Source of the DNA: Lacticaseibacillus thailandensis DSM 22698 = JCM 13996
GTDB lineage: Bacteria; Bacillota; Bacilli; Lactobacillales; Lactobacillaceae
Direction of reading: 5' to 3'
NCBI RefSeq assembly: GCF_001312865.1
Contig: NZ_BBER01000004.1
Coordinates: forward strand, 1 to 64,000
Length of the DNA stretch: 64,000 bases
Part shown: positions 51,516-62,339 of the stretch, one piece after another
Layout: every line of letters begins with the position of its first letter
Position numbering within the stretch: position 1 is the first letter of the stretch
Translations under genes and position numbers: made by a program
The notes under the pieces: generated by a model
Seen by the model: only the letters and a program-made list of their open reading frames with translations
What the model was told of the DNA's origin: nothing
The model's database searches: none

Positions 51516-51548
51516 AAAACCCCACCAGCAACCGTTTTGCTGGTGGGG
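51516..51548 (-). terminator. Terminator of rex
   Basis: Minus strand CCCCACCAGCA pairs with TGCTGGTGGGG around AAACGGT, then TTTTG. It separates rex from the groESL operators by about 20 bases. Confidence 0.92.
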
Positions 51549-51565
51549 CACTCATTGACAAATAT

Positions 51566-52207
51566 TTAGTTAGTGCGCTCTTCGCGGTTCGCGACAAAGA
51601 AGATGAGCGACTGCAATTCGTTGGCCAGGTCGATGTACTTAACGTCCACCGTGTCGGGCACGTTGACGCGGGTAGCGGAAAAGTTCATCAGGCCCTCAAC
51701 ACCGGCCTCCACGAGCGCGTCCGTAATTTCCTGCGCAGCACTGACGGGGGTGGCCAAAATGGCGATTTTAATTTGTTGGTCCTTGATCTGTTGCTCCAGG
51801 TCCGTCATGGAATACACTGGCACCCCGTTCTGGATGGTACCAGTAATGGCCGGGTCGGTATCAAACGCCGCACTAATACGAATGTTGTTGGTCTGCTGAA
51901 AGTTGTACTTCAATAAGGCACGGCCGAGGTTACCGACCCCAATCAGGGCAACGTGCGTCAAGTGATCTTGATACAGAGCCTTCCGGAAGAACCGCAGTAA
52001 ACTTTGCACGTTATAACCAAAGCCACGCGTCCCCAGCTGACCAAAGTACGCAAAGTCCCGGCGAATGGTGGTGGCATCAATATTGATTCGCTCCGCAAAG
52101 TCGCGTGACGATATCCGCTCAACGCCTTCATCCGCCAAGATATTCAGATAACGATAGTAAATCGGCAACCGTTTCGCGGTTGCGTGTGGAATCTTGCCTG
52201 TAGCCAT
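51566..52207 (-). CDS. rex: Redox-sensing transcriptional repressor Rex
   Basis: Senses the NADH/NAD+ ratio and represses fermentative and redox genes. The N-terminal winged helix has [41 protein letters not shown] and [11 protein letters not shown]. The Rossmann domain has [23 protein letters not shown] and the conserved FVANREE end. Full length at 213 residues, frame intact. The promoter carries a palindrome, suggesting autoregulation. Confidence 0.97.
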   Translation of the reverse strand: MATGKIPHATAKRLPIYYRYLNILADEGVERISSRDFAERINIDATTIRRDFAYFGQLGTRGFGYNVQSLLRFFRKALYQDHLTHVALIGVGNLGRALLKYNFQQTNNIRISAAFDTDPAITGTIQNGVPVYSMTDLEQQIKDQQIKIAILATPVSAAQEITDALVEAGVEGLMNFSATRVNVPDTVDVKYIDLANELQSLIFFVANREERTN

Positions 52208-52240
52208 GCCTTAACCCCCCATACGTAATTTCCTATGCTC

Positions 52241-52269
52241 ATGTTAACTGCTTTAACAACTAAATACAA
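52241..52269 (-). promoter_or_regulatory. rex promoter with palindromic operator
   Basis: Minus strand TTGTAT (52269-52264), 17 bases, TAACAT (52246-52241). TGTTAA-N5-TTAACA (52242-52258) overlaps the -10. It resembles a Rex operator (TTGTTAA-N4-TTAACAA), but the spacing is one base longer, which in this sequence could be an insertion error. Confidence 0.6.
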
Positions 52270-52603
52270 GCGTTTTCATGAACATTACCTGACTTTTGTT
52301 GGTTATTCATACTGCTGCTAGCCCACCCGTCACCACCATTAGCCCCGCGACCGCCTTTATCTATTCACAGTTGTACGAATCGCCAAACGAAAGTTTACAG
52401 CCACTTTGTTTAACTTATCACGTTAATCACCAGGCCAATACGAACCACTGCGCTCACTATCAGCGCAACGTTGGCCCAGCGCACCATGCCCACTGGTGGC
52501 ACGGTGACCAGACAACAGCCCGCTAGATTATGCTATATTGGAAGTAACTATTTTTACGGAGACACTGGTGCCAGCACCCACGACACCACGCAAGGAGATA
52601 AAC
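52270..52603 (+). other. Intergenic region rex / ABC-F
   Basis: No gene or RNA recognised. An extended -10 TGCTATATT (52531-52539) with a poor -35 is the likely ABC-F promoter, giving a leader of about 60 bases. Confidence 0.45.
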
Positions 52604-54563
52604 ATGATTTTATTGCAGGCACAGGGAGTTGGCCGCAGTTTCGACGGCATCGACCTCTTTACAAACGTCAACCTTCAAATTCAGGACAACAGCCGCGTCG
52701 GCCTGGTTGGTCCTAACGGGATCGGCAAGACCACGCTACTCGAAATTATTGCCGGCATTGCCACACCGGACTACGGAGCGGTCACCACGCGCAAGAACCT
52801 CAGCATTGGTTACCTGGCCCAAAATTCCGGACTCGATTCCAGCAAGGAAATTTATGCCGAAATGCTGGATGGTTTCAAGGAACTGCGCGCCATGGAACAA
52901 CAAATGCACGCGCTAGAAGCCAAGATTGCCGACCCGGCCACGGCCAAGGATGACGCGACCTACGCAGCCACCCTCAAGCAGTATGACCAACTCAGCAACG
53001 ACTTCCGTGAGCAAAATGGTTACGGCTACGAAGCCGAAATTCGGAACGTTTTAGCGGGGTTCAACTTTGCCCCCGAACGCTACCACGACCAAATCAGCAC
53101 CCTCTCCGGCGGTGAACGTAGCGTCTAGCGTTGGCAAAAATGCTGCTGTCACGCCACGACCTAATCATCCTGGATGAACCTACCAACCATTTGGACATCG
53201 ACACGCTGGGATGGTTGGAAGGATACCTGCGCGGCTATAAGGGCGCCATTTTGATTGTCAGCCATGACCAGTACTTCCTCGACCACACAATCAACGAAGT
53301 CTACGAGCTCAGTCCGCGGGGTGCCACGCACTACACCGGCAACTACTCCCAGTATCGGCAGCAGCGGGCCGCCAACCTGGACCAAGCGTGGAAGGCTTAC
53401 AACAAACAGCAAGAAGAAATTGCTAAACTCCAGGAATTCGTCGACAAAAACATCGTGCGCGCCAGCTCCACTAAGCAGGCGCAAAGTCGGCGCAAGCAGC
53501 TCGAAAAAAAATGGACCGTTTGAAGCGGCCAAGTGGCGAGCAGTCCGCGCACTTCCACTTTACTGCTGCTAAAAGTAGCGGTAATGAGGTCCTCAAGGTG
53601 CGTAACGCCACCATTGGCTACGCACCCGATGAGCCCATGGCCGGCCCCATCGACTTTACCGTCAACAAGGGGGAGCGTATCGGCATTGTCGGGCCCAACG
53701 GGGTGGGCAAATCCACATTACTCAAGAGTATTCTGGGCCGCATCCCCTTCCTGCAGGGCGACGCCGTACTCGGTGCCAACGTGCAACCAGGTTACTACGA
53801 TCAAGACCAAGCCTCGTTGAACCCGAAAAACACGGTCCTGGAAGAAGTGTGGCAGGAACACCCCACCACGCCAGAAAAAGATATTCGCTCGGCGCTCGCG
53901 GCGTTCTTGTTGGGCGCCGGCGACGTGGAGAAGACGGTTGCCTCACTATCAGGGGGGCAAAAAGCGCGCCTGTTGATGACTAAGCTCGCCATGGATCACG
54001 ATAACTTCCTCATCTTGGACGAACCGACCAATCACTTGGATATCAACAGCAAAGAGGTCCTGGAACAAGCCCTGGAAGATTTTAACGGGACGGTACTCTT
54101 CGTCAGCCATGACCGCTACTTTATCAACAGCCTGGCGGACCGCCTAGTGGTACTCAGTCCGGCCGGCAGTGAAATCGTGTTAGGTAACTGGGATTACTAC
54201 CAGGAAAAGCAACAGGAGGCCACCAACCCCGAGCAAGCCAACAACACAGGTGTCTTTGGTACCACGACCACGCAGAAGCAAACCACCAATAGCCAGGGGG
54301 CGGCGGACTACGCCGCAGCTAAAGCCGACCAGAAGGCGCAGCGCAAATTGCAGCGACGCGTCGATGCTGCCGAGAAAACGATTGAAGACCTGGAGGCCCA
54401 AAAACAAGCGATTCTCGACGAAATGGCCCTCCCGGAAAACGCTACGGCCGCGGTCAAACTGCAGGACATGCAAAAGGATGTCGATGCGATCGACGCCAAG
54501 TTAACCGACGCCGAGGCGGAATGGGAAGCAGCCGGCATTGCGCTGGAGGACAGTGAGCAATAA
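52604..54563 (+). CDS. ABC-F family ATPase, Uup/YfmR-like (frameshifted)
   Basis: Cytosolic tandem ATPase without membrane domain; ABC-F proteins act on ribosomes (translation factors or antibiotic protection). First cassette: Walker A GPNGIGKTT, signature TLSGGERS, LIILDEPTNHLDI. Linker with AWKAYNKQQEEIAKLQEF. Second cassette: GPNGVGKSTLL, ASLSGGQKARLLM, LILDEPTNHLDI. A C-terminal coiled coil (RRVDAAEKTIEDLEAQKQAI) marks the Uup/YfmR branch. Breaks: one missing base near 53122 and an A8 run at 53504-53511 that must be six (or nine). Restored length is about 650 residues. Start follows AAGGAG. Confidence 0.92.
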
Positions 54564-54626
54564 GGTGCTAATGACCAAGAGCCCCGCCGTAAAATGTTCC
54601 ATTCACTTTCACTACATTAGCACCAA

Positions 54627-54655
54627 AAAGGCAGGTCGCCATGACCTGCCTTTTT
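54627..54655. terminator. Bidirectional terminator
   Basis: AAAAAGGCAGGTC pairs with GACCTGCCTTTTT around a five-base loop, with A- and T-tracts on both sides. It serves the convergent ABC-F and HAD genes. Confidence 0.92.
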
Positions 54656-54686
54656 GGTCGTGATTTATCTGGATCTCCGCTACAAC

Positions 54687-55484
54687 TCACTGCAACAACC
54701 CATCCAGAAAGGTTAATACTCCCTGAGCGTTATTATCATCACTGATCGTAGCCGCGGCCACCCGCTGCACCGGTGCGGTTGCGTTCGCCATCGCGACGCC
54801 CAGGCCAACTTCAGCAATCATTTCGACGTCGTTGCCGCCGTCGCCAAACGCACACATCTGTGCCAGGTCAATGCCCAGCACCTGGCCAAGCCGCCGTAAC
54901 CCCGCCGCTTTATGCACCCCGGGCTGAATGATGTCGATGTCGCCGTGCCCGCTCGATGTCGGTACCGCCAACCCGGCGAGCAAGTGCCGCAACCGGTCAA
55001 CCAGCGCCTGCGTTTGGTCGGGCACGCAGGTCACGCTGATTTTGAGCAACTGGTCCTGCAATTCGTCAAAGCTGGGCACCAGTTGCATACGCGGACAGTA
55101 AAAGCGCATCTGCGCGATCCAGTCAGGATCATCATCAACCAATGCGTACGCACTACGAGCTCCACTAACTTCCACGTGGATGTCTGGAATTGTGGCTAAC
55201 CGTGCCAGAATGGTGGCCGCCACAGCCGGAGAATAACTGTTCACAGCGTACTCCGTGTGGTCATCGCGGATGTACGCACCGTTCTCGGCCACATACACGG
55301 TGTCTGGGTAATCCGGGAAGAATGACCGTAGTTGGTAATACTGGTTGCCACTAGCCACCACGAAGCGGATACCCTGTTTGTCTAACTCGTGGTGGATGCG
55401 GGCAAAGTGGGCCCGGTCGTAGTCCTTGGCGTCATTGAGAAACGTCCCATCCATATCCACTGCCACTAATTTAATTGCCGTCAT
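54687..55484 (-). CDS. Cof-type HAD-IIB phosphatase 1
   Basis: Haloacid dehalogenase phosphatase, probably acting on sugar or nucleotide phosphates. HAD motif I is VAVDMDGTFL (residues 7-16), motif II is in FVVASGNQYY, motif III Lys is in GVHKAAGLRRLGQ, motif IV is FGDGGNDVEMI. The cap insertion of type IIB lies between. At 265 residues it is complete and in frame. The start overlaps the end of the second HAD gene by 14 bases, so the two paralogues are translationally coupled. Confidence 0.9.
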   Translation of the reverse strand: MTAIKLVAVDMDGTFLNDAKDYDRAHFARIHHELDKQGIRFVVASGNQYYQLRSFFPDYPDTVYVAENGAYIRDDHTEYAVNSYSPAVAATILARLATIPDIHVEVSGARSAYALVDDDPDWIAQMRFYCPRMQLVPSFDELQDQLLKISVTCVPDQTQALVDRLRHLLAGLAVPTSSGHGDIDIIQPGVHKAAGLRRLGQVLGIDLAQMCAFGDGGNDVEMIAEVGLGVAMANATAPVQRVAAATISDDNNAQGVLTFLDGLLQ

Positions 55485-56298
55485 TCGTTGCGCCCCCGAG
55501 ATACTTGTTCACCGCCACGGCCACACCATCATGCGCGTTATCAGCTGTGACCCAATCGGCTGCGGCCCGCACTTGTGCCCGGCCATTACCCATGGCGACA
55601 GCGTCCCCACAAAGTCGAACATTGGCAGGTCGTTAAACTCATCCCCAATGCCCATCACCTCACTGGGTTGGAAGCCAAGGTGTGCACAAAGTGCTGCTAA
55701 CGCGGTCCCTTTATCCACACCTGGTTGTAACGCCTCAAAAAAAGATCGGGGTCGACCGCACGGTGGCAAAGCGGTCACCAAAACGCTCCTTGAACGGTGT
55801 CACGATCTGATCCAGGTGTGCGGCCTGACCGACGAAGAGAAACTTGGGGATGACGGTATCCTCGGCAACTTCCTGTGGGTTCACCACTGACAAGCCGGCA
55901 TGATTTTCCCAGGCCTGTAACACGGTCACGGCGCCCACATCCGTATTGCCGGTAAATATCCGCCCACCAAGATCGAGCGCATTGTAGTGGGTCCGGTGCT
56001 CATCAGCAAACGCGGCCAGGTCCAGGTAGTCGGTGCGCGTCAGGGTATTGCTGACCACAATTTGCCCCGTCACACTTTGGACCACCGCACCGTTATACGT
56101 CACCACGTACTGGTCGTCGCCCTGAATACCGATCGCGTCCAGAAAGTCTTGCACGCCCACCAGTGGGCGGCCGGTGCACAAAACAATTTTCACTCCCTGT
56201 TGTACGGCCCACCGTAACGCTTGAGCATTACCTGCGCTTAACTTCGATGTGGGATCAAGAAGCGTATCATCAACATCAATCGCAATTAGTTTAATCAT
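55471..56298 (-). CDS. Cof-type HAD-IIB phosphatase 2 (frameshifted)
   Basis: Second HAD phosphatase: motif I IAIDVDDTLLD, motif II VLCTGRPL, motif III in PGVDKGTALAAL, motif IV MGIGDEFNDLPMF. The ATG at 56298 follows GGAGGGA. Breaks: an A7 run at 55737-55743 that must be six (joining STPIFF to EALQPGVDKG) and one missing base near 55606 (leading to DAVAMGNGRAQVRAAADWV). The corrected frame ends at a TAA at 55471 overlapping the downstream paralogue. Restored length is about 276 residues. Motif I has Asp-Val-Asp-Asp-Thr, the usual DxDxT form. Confidence 0.88.
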
Positions 56299-56363
56299 CT
56301 TTGTCCCTCCGTAATGGCTGTATACCCAATTTACCATGCAACCGTTAACATTGGGGGACATTT

Positions 56364-57224
56364 TTAAAAGTGTTGGGTCTCGTTTTGGTGGTAGCGGGCG
56401 TAGCGGTCCCGATAAACCGACGGGGTGACCCCCTTCCACTGCTTAAAGTTACGCATGAGGGTCTTCTCACTACTAAAGCCACAGGCGGTGGCAATCAATG
56501 TCACCGGCTGGTTGGTCGATAACAGTAATTTACGCGCGTTGAGTAATCGGACCAGCCGAATGTACCGGCTGACCGGCATTTGAATGGCGTCATTAAACTG
56601 CGAGTTTACGGTAGTCAAGGACGTATGAAACTCCGCCGCCAAACTACGGCCGGTGATGGGTTCGGCGTAACGCTGCATAATGGCACCCATCATGCGGTCA
56701 ACGAGGCCAGCATTGTTACTGACCTTGGGTGCCACTTTGGCGTGGGCAAAATGCCCAAAGAGGATGCCGAGCACCGCATAAAAATGCCCCAGCACCACAA
56801 AGCGGGTGGCTGGGTCGCTGGTGCCATCGGTTAACTCCATCATTTCCTGCATGTGGTGCACCAGTTCCCGGTATGGAGTACCCGCCACGAATCCCTGTAG
56901 CTGCAGTTCCAAATTAGCAAGGTCGGGATAATTCCGTGCCATAAAGTCCGCATCGATAATAAAGCCGAATTCCCGCCAGCCCCCATGATCGATGCCACTG
57001 GCGCTGTGCACCGCCCGCGAATTGACCGCCCACACATCACCGGGGACGTACTGGTGTGTTACCCCGTCCGTGACAAACTTCAGCGGCATCCCTTCAACCA
57101 ACATGTTCACCTCAATACCTTGATGCCAATGTGGGACAACATCAATGCGGCTATCTTCATTGTGCAAATAATACATAAAGGGTAAATTTGCGTTCGTCTG
57201 CACAATCTCGTGAACAATCTTCAT
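56364..57224 (-). CDS. AraC family transcriptional regulator
   Basis: N-terminal cupin ligand domain (VVPHWHQGIEVNMLVEG; VPGDVWAVNSRAVHSA) followed by a C-terminal double helix-turn-helix (EPITGRSLAAEFHTSLTTVNSQF; VTLIATACGFSSEKTLMRNFKQWKGVTPSVYR). I start at 57224 because AGGACG lies ahead; the open frame runs to 57413 without a site. 286 residues, intact. Such regulators usually control carbohydrate genes; none is adjacent, so the target is unknown. It is 65 bases upstream of the HAD pair on the same strand and could regulate it. Confidence 0.9.
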   Translation of the reverse strand: MKIVHEIVQTNANLPFMYYLHNEDSRIDVVPHWHQGIEVNMLVEGMPLKFVTDGVTHQYVPGDVWAVNSRAVHSASGIDHGGWREFGFIIDADFMARNYPDLANLELQLQGFVAGTPYRELVHHMQEMMELTDGTSDPATRFVVLGHFYAVLGILFGHFAHAKVAPKVSNNAGLVDRMMGAIMQRYAEPITGRSLAAEFHTSLTTVNSQFNDAIQMPVSRYIRLVRLLNARKLLLSTNQPVTLIATACGFSSEKTLMRNFKQWKGVTPSVYRDRYARYHQNETQHF

Positions 57225-57444
57225 AATTGCGTCCTCCATCAACAATCTACACCAAAACGTTACCAAAGCGGTGCCGGGTACGCAAGCGCATTCAACCCGG
57301 TAAATTCCGCTTCTGTACAAAATTTGTGCACTTTTAATCATACGCAGCGACGTCGGACCTGCTCCATAGCCCGCACAATGCCGAATGTCGTTGCCGACAC
57401 CGAAGTTGGCCACCAGTCACACGCTGGGGTCGCCCGTGGCATGA

Positions 57445-57477
57445 TAAAAAAATCCCCTTACCGCGCTGGGTAAGGGG
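57445..57477 (-). terminator. Terminator of the flavin disulfide reductase gene
   Basis: Minus strand CCCCTTACC pairs with GGTAAGGGG around a six-base loop, then A and T7. About 27 bases past the stop. Confidence 0.93.
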
Positions 57478-57503
57478 GACAAACAGAATAAATCATCGCT
57501 TAA

Positions 57504-58845
57504 TCAGCTGTAAAAGTAACCCAAGTCACTCGCAACACTCGGGTAAACCGGAATCCACTGCTTTAATGCACTGGCCGGCAAGCCCCGTGTAATTATGCTC
57601 GTGCAGTAATTAATGAGTTCCTCCGCGTTGGTCGCCAAGGCCACCGCACCGACCAACAAACCCGTCTGACGATTGGTAATCGTCGTGACGCGGGCATCGT
57701 CGTCGCGAATACGGTGGTACGTGTACCAACTACCGACATCCTGAGTCAGCACGGCGTACCGGTCGGAATCTGCCTGTGCCGCGGAAAGTGACAAACCAAC
57801 TTGAGCTAACTCCGGACCCGCAAAAACGGTGTGGGGAACCGGTGGGTACTGAATCGGCGCCGTGGCACCGTTAATCAAATCCGCGACGTAGCGCCCTTCA
57901 AAACTCGCGGTCGGCGTTAATTTCGGCACCTGTTTATCGGCGGCGTCCCCAATGGCAAAGACGTTTGCTACGGTACTTTGCAAGTGATCGTTGATCTTAA
58001 CACCGTGGCGGCTGTACTCAATACCAGCAGCCTCTAAGTTCAAACTGCCAATATTCGCATCCCGGCCAGCTGCCGCAACCAGTAGATCCAACGTCACATC
58101 GTCACCGTGGTCAGTAGTGGCAATCACGCCCTGGTCAGCACCGGCACGCACACTCGTGATACTGGTATCCCAGTGCCACTGGACGCCTTTGTCCTGGAGC
58201 TGGTTAGCTACGCGCGCAGCGTACTCCTCTGGAAAGGCACGTAAAAGGCGCCGGTTGTGTTGGAAAATGTGCACGGTCACGCCTGCTTCCGCAGCAATAT
58301 TGGCCAGCTCAACGGCCACATACCCGGCACCAATGAAACCGATGCTCTGTGGCCGGTCAGCGAGCGCCAAAAAAATCGGTGCTAGTCGCCAACAATTCGT
58401 GCCCCGGGATGTCAGTAATGTTCGCGTGGGCGCCGGTTGCCACCACGACTTTGTCCGTCGTAACCGTCCGGTCGCCCACCACCAGGGTATGTGCATCACG
58501 GAAAGTGGCGGTCCCGTGCAGATGGTCGATTCCGGCCTGCGTCAGTCCCTGCTCAGTCCCAACCGGCACGCCGTCGGTGTAGCTACGCTTGAAGGCCATC
58601 ATCTGTGCCCAGTTGACCCGCGGCTGCCCGTCCAGGCCGCTACCCTGGTAACGCCGCACCTGACGTTGCGCCTCCACCACGCCGTAAAGCATCTTCTTCG
58701 GATCACAACCAAAGTTAGGGCAAGTTCCGCCCCACAAATTGTTTTCCACCACCAGGACGTGCTGTTGCGCCGCCAAACCGTATGCGGCCGCCAAGCCACC
58801 AGGACCGGCACCGATAATCACGACGTCATAATCATACTTGGTCAT
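57504..58845 (-). CDS. Pyridine nucleotide-disulfide oxidoreductase (glutathione reductase-like), frameshifted
   Basis: FAD/NAD(P) flavoprotein of the glutathione/mercuric reductase and dihydrolipoamide dehydrogenase family. FAD site VVIIGAGPGGLAAAYGLA, redox-active disulfide GGTCPNFGCDPKKML (Cys-x4-Cys) near residues 40-54, NAD(P) site SIGFIGAGYVAVELANIAA, second FAD motif VFAIGDAADK, and the dimer interface with TVFAGPELAQVGLS. Break: an A7 run at 58369-58375 that must be six, joining STDF to LALADRPQS. Restored length is about 446 residues. The C-terminal His-Glu pair typical of glutathione reductase is not obvious, so the disulfide substrate is undetermined. Confidence 0.9.
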
Positions 58846-58901
58846 AGTCAACCTCCATTTCAACGCAAAGTCGCGTGGCAATCTTGCCACTTACTATTTA
58901 A

Positions 58902-58929
58902 TTATTAGTGCTTACCTAACAGATTGCAA
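58902..58929 (-). promoter_or_regulatory. Promoter of the flavin disulfide reductase gene
   Basis: Minus strand TTGCAA (58929-58924), 16 bases, TAATAA (58907-58902), about 60 bases upstream of the ATG. Confidence 0.6.
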
Positions 58930-58962
58930 GCGCCACCATGGTAATGAAACATTATTGTACAC

Positions 58963-59025
58963 AAAAAGCGGCATCACCTGCGCAGGTACTGAGCATGAGC
59001 CAGGTACGCATTAGGGGATACCGCT
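58963..59025 (-). terminator. Probable terminator of the tsaB-rimI-tsaD operon
   Basis: AGCGG-ATC-CC pairs with GG-GAT-CCGCT with two mismatches, and on the minus strand TTTTTGTG follows. It lies 120 bases past the tsaD stop. The stem is imperfect, hence moderate confidence. Confidence 0.6.
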
Positions 59026-59144
59026 ATTTATTTGGTACGTTTAATTGTCATTGATTGGGTATGGTGCAACGCGCTGCACCCTATTACGGTCAACTTTCCG
59101 GCCCACAGCGGGTTGGCTGGTTGGTTGCTTGACGCTATCTCCTT

Positions 59145-60179
59145 CTAACCGCGGGGCGCCACTCGCTCAAAGTCTAAGTTCGGTACCGCGTTCAAATCGG
59201 GACCCGCCGTAACACCCTTAGCCCACTCAATGTGAGCCGCCGCGCCGACCATCGCCCCGTTATCGCCACACAGGCGCAACGGTGGAAAGACCATCTCGGT
59301 GTCGGGAAACCGCACCGCCATCACGCTGTTCAACGCCTCACGGAGACCCTGGTTAGCCGCCACCCCACCAGCGACGATCAGCTGCTTCACGGGGTGAGTG
59401 GTCAGCGCACGCAACGTCTTATCAACCAGTACGTCCACCACGGCCGCCTGGAAACTAGCCGCTAAGTCCGCCCGGTCCAACTGGTCACCAACTTGGTCCA
59501 CGTGGTGCACCGTGTTGATAAACGCCGACTTAAGCCCACTAAAGCTAAAGTCCAAGTTGTCCTCATGCATCATGGCCCGCGGGAAGTTGAACGTATCGTG
59601 ACCCTTGTGGGCCAACGCATCCATTTCCTTGCCCGCCGGATAGTTAATGCCCAGGATGCGGCCGACTTTGTCGTACGCTTCACCCGCAGCGTCGTCCCGG
59701 GTTTCACCGATCACGTGAAACGAACCGGGCGCGTCCACGTAGACGATTTCCGTGTGGCCACCCGACACCATCAAGGCCAGGAATGGGTACTGCAAAGTAG
59801 TGACAAACGCAGCGGCGTAGATATGTCCGGCCATGTGGTTGACCGGGATCAACGGTAAGTGGTGCGCGTAAGCAATTGTCTTCGCAGCCGTCACCCCGAC
59901 TAAGAGCGAACCCACCAGTCCGGGACCATACGTCACCGCCACCGCGTCAAGGTCGTCATAACCGACCCGCGCGGTGCGTAACGCATCATCGATGATCATG
60001 GTAATTTGCTCTACGTGGTGGCGACTAGCCACCTCCGGTACGACCCCGCCAAAGCGTTTGTGGCTGTTGATCTGCGTTGCAATAATGTTGCTTAATATCT
60101 TGTTGCCATCTTGAATGACAGCTACTGACGTCTCGTCACAGCTAGATTCAAACGACAAAATTAGTTCGTGTTTACTCAT
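59145..60179 (-). CDS. tsaD: tRNA N6-threonylcarbamoyladenosine transferase TsaD
   Basis: Transfers threonylcarbamoyl to A37 of ANN-decoding tRNAs (t6A). ASKHA-fold protein of 344 residues, complete. Motifs: [30 protein letters not shown], the metal-binding HMAGHIYAA (His-x3-His), [24 protein letters not shown] and [12 protein letters not shown]. Start at 60179 overlaps the rimI stop by four bases. Third gene of tsaB-rimI-tsaD. Confidence 0.97.
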   Translation of the reverse strand: MSKHELILSFESSCDETSVAVIQDGNKILSNIIATQINSHKRFGGVVPEVASRHHVEQITMIIDDALRTARVGYDDLDAVAVTYGPGLVGSLLVGVTAAKTIAYAHHLPLIPVNHMAGHIYAAAFVTTLQYPFLALMVSGGHTEIVYVDAPGSFHVIGETRDDAAGEAYDKVGRILGINYPAGKEMDALAHKGHDTFNFPRAMMHEDNLDFSFSGLKSAFINTVHHVDQVGDQLDRADLAASFQAAVVDVLVDKTLRALTTHPVKQLIVAGGVAANQGLREALNSVMAVRFPDTEMVFPPLRLCGDNGAMVGAAAHIEWAKGVTAGPDLNAVPNLDFERVAPRG

Positions 60180-60745
60180 ACTTTTCCTTGCTCCATCTCC
60201 GCACAGGCCGGTGATAAGTCCAGTTGCATATCCAACGCGTCTTGGTGCGTGGACGCATAGTAATTGCGTTTGATCCGGCCGTCACGAAAGCCCAGACTGC
60301 GATACAGTTGCTGGGCATTGGCATTATCCGTGCGTACCTCCAGGGTCATCCGCGCCGCATGACGCTTCTCCGCCACGGCCATCATCGCCTGCAACATGGC
60401 TTTGCCCAAGCCGTGCCGCTGGCAATCGGACGCTACTGCCAGATTTGTGATGTGCGAATCCGCACCATGAAATGACGCACCGATAAAGGCCACGACACGC
60501 CCTGCCATGTTTACGGCCACCACGTACAGCCGCGAATGGACTTTCTGCAGTTCAGACAGAAAGACAAACCGATCCCAGGGGGTATCCCCGTAAACGTCCC
60601 GCTCAATATCCAAAGCTGCACCAATGTCGGCCGCCGTCATTTGGCGCAAAATAATTTCCACGTCGCTCACGGTGATCGTGCGGGCGCTAAAGGCTAGTGC
60701 TGATGTATTCAACTGGTCAAACCACACCTTAAACCTTTTCCACAT
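60176..60745 (-). CDS. rimI: Ribosomal protein S18-alanine N-acetyltransferase RimI
   Basis: GNAT acetyltransferase placed between tsaB and tsaD as usual. GNAT core: [38 protein letters not shown], the acetyl-CoA loop [15 protein letters not shown] (Q-x-x-G-x-G/A-like), [21 protein letters not shown]. The ATG at 60745 has AAGGA upstream, giving 189 residues with an N-terminal extension of about 30 beyond the minimal domain. It overlaps the tsaB end by 17 bases. Confidence 0.93.
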   Translation of the reverse strand: MWKRFKVWFDQLNTSALAFSARTITVSDVEIILRQMTAADIGAALDIERDVYGDTPWDRFVFLSELQKVHSRLYVVAVNMAGRVVAFIGASFHGADSHITNLAVASDCQRHGLGKAMLQAMMAVAEKRHAARMTLEVRTDNANAQQLYRSLGFRDGRIKRNYYASTHQDALDMQLDLSPACAEMEQGKV

Positions 60746-61447
60746 AATGCTCAGATCCTTGATTATCATGCGTTTTTAGCCAATTACGTTCGGCTTCGGT
60801 GACCCGCAAATAGCGCGGTACAAAGCTGTCCACATCAACTGGCGGCAATAACGTTCCCAGTTGGGCCAACCGACTTCCGCGTGGCAACGCCGCAATGTCG
60901 TCTGCAAAACGGGCGCCATGTCCCAGCTGGGCGAGGATTTCTTCCCGCATGGTTGGCGTCGCGCCAATAAAGATGGCCGGCTGCCGCAGTGCTTGCACCT
61001 CAGCAATGAGTGTGGGCACCGCAATGTGCCGGTCCTGAATGACGTTGCGCAAGCGGCCGTCAACCCACTGGTAGCCACCAGCAAACACGTTGTTGCGCCG
61101 CGCGTCCATCATGGGCACAATCAGGCTTCCGTGTCATGCACGTTGGCCGCCAAAACAGCCAGACTTGACACGCCGACGAGCTGAATATCCTCCGTGTACG
61201 CCAGGGTCTTTGCCGTCGTTACCCCAATTCGCAGGCCGGTATAACTGCCAGGTCCGGCAGCAACAACGACCCGATCCAGATCACTGGGCTGCAAGCCACT
61301 CTGCTGCATAAGCTGCTCAATTGTGGGTAACAATTGCCCGCTATGTGAGCGGGCATGATTCAATGTGGTCTCGGCAAGTACCTCATTGTTAGCAGTCACC
61401 GCGACGCTCATGGCTTTATTCGACGTATCGATCGCTAAAATTTTCAT
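60729..61447 (-). CDS. tsaB: tRNA t6A biosynthesis dimerisation subunit TsaB (frameshifted)
   Basis: Partner of TsaD in t6A synthesis. Start MKILAIDTSNKAMSVAVTAN at 61447 after GGGGGGAG. The ASKHA half includes VVAAGPGSYTGLRIGVTTAKTL; the rest (LIVPMMDARRNNVFAGGYQW; PRYLRVTEAERNWL) is in another frame. One base is missing near 61122. Restored length is about 239 residues. First gene of the operon. Essential in most bacteria, so the break is taken as an error. Confidence 0.94.
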
Positions 61448-61636
61448 TTTACTTCTCCCCCCTTTGCACAAAGATATTTGCACTTAGTTTAACACAACCA
61501 CTCTTCCTTGCGGCAGGCAACCCTGCTGGCACATACGCAAAGTAGCGCGGTTAGTGCCAAACTGCTGAGACTTGGTGGGCCAGTCCACTGTGATCACTAC
61601 TGTACCTACAATAGCCGCACGCACCGCGGCCGCCAT

Positions 61637-61667
61637 CAAAAAAGGAAAGTCCAACAAGACTTTCCTT
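61637..61667 (-). terminator. Terminator of folT
   Basis: Minus strand AAGGAAAGTC pairs with GACTTTCCTT around TTGTTG, followed by TTTTGATG. Strong intrinsic terminator 20 bases beyond the stop. Confidence 0.93.
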
Positions 61668-61686
61668 ACTCAATAACAAATCAACT

Positions 61687-62208
61687 TTATGCGAGTGACG
61701 GCCGCACCGCGGTCACCCCTTTGAGCACCCCGTAAATCAACACTGCCTGAATCGGTAGCTCAATTAAGTTCTTGATGACCCGGGGCCACAGGATCACTTT
61801 GAGGTCAAACCCCATCAGCACCAGCCACCAAGTCCCCATCACCACATTGACTAACACAATGACCAAAACCGTGGCCACCACCACGCGCCAAATGCTGGCA
61901 CTATGGTCGTGAAACAAGATTCCGTAAATTGCGGCAGCCACCGCTGCCGATAACGTGTAACCTAAAAAGTCAGCGCCACTACCGAACAGGACAAAACCAA
62001 CCTGATCCAGGATGATTGCTGCCCCCGCTGCCCACCAGGGACCAAAGTAGTAGCCCATTAAGGCCGTCGCAATGAACGCCGGGCTGACTTTCAAAAACTC
62101 GGTCCCAATCGAGAACCGGGCGAGCACCAATTCCAGCGCCATCAGTAGCGCCAAGAACACCATCGACCGCGTATTCAAACGTGGCGAACGAAAACTAAAT
62201 ATTTGCAT
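61687..62208 (-). CDS. folT: Folate ECF transporter S component FolT
   Basis: Substrate-binding membrane subunit of an energy-coupling factor transporter for folate; the shared EcfAA'T module is encoded elsewhere. I start at 62208 (MQIFSFRSPRLNTRSMVFLALL) because AAGGAG is nine bases ahead; the ATG at 62217 is too close to it. The 173 residues hold about six membrane segments (SMVFLALLMALELVLARF; PWWAAGAAIILDQVGFVLFG; VVVATVLVIVLVNVVMGTWW). A tetrahydrofolate riboswitch in the leader supports folate as substrate. Confidence 0.9.
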   Translation of the reverse strand: MQIFSFRSPRLNTRSMVFLALLMALELVLARFSIGTEFLKVSPAFIATALMGYYFGPWWAAGAAIILDQVGFVLFGSGADFLGYTLSAAVAAAIYGILFHDHSASIWRVVVATVLVIVLVNVVMGTWWLVLMGFDLKVILWPRVIKNLIELPIQAVLIYGVLKGVTAVRPSLA

Positions 62209-62339
62209 TGTAGCCATCTCCTTGTGGAGACGCCTAAGGGCAGACCACGCTGCATTGACCAATAGGCCAACACGCGACGCTAATACAACTCGCCGCACAC
62301 CGACACGGTACGGAATGGGTGTGACGTAGCCCAATCTAA

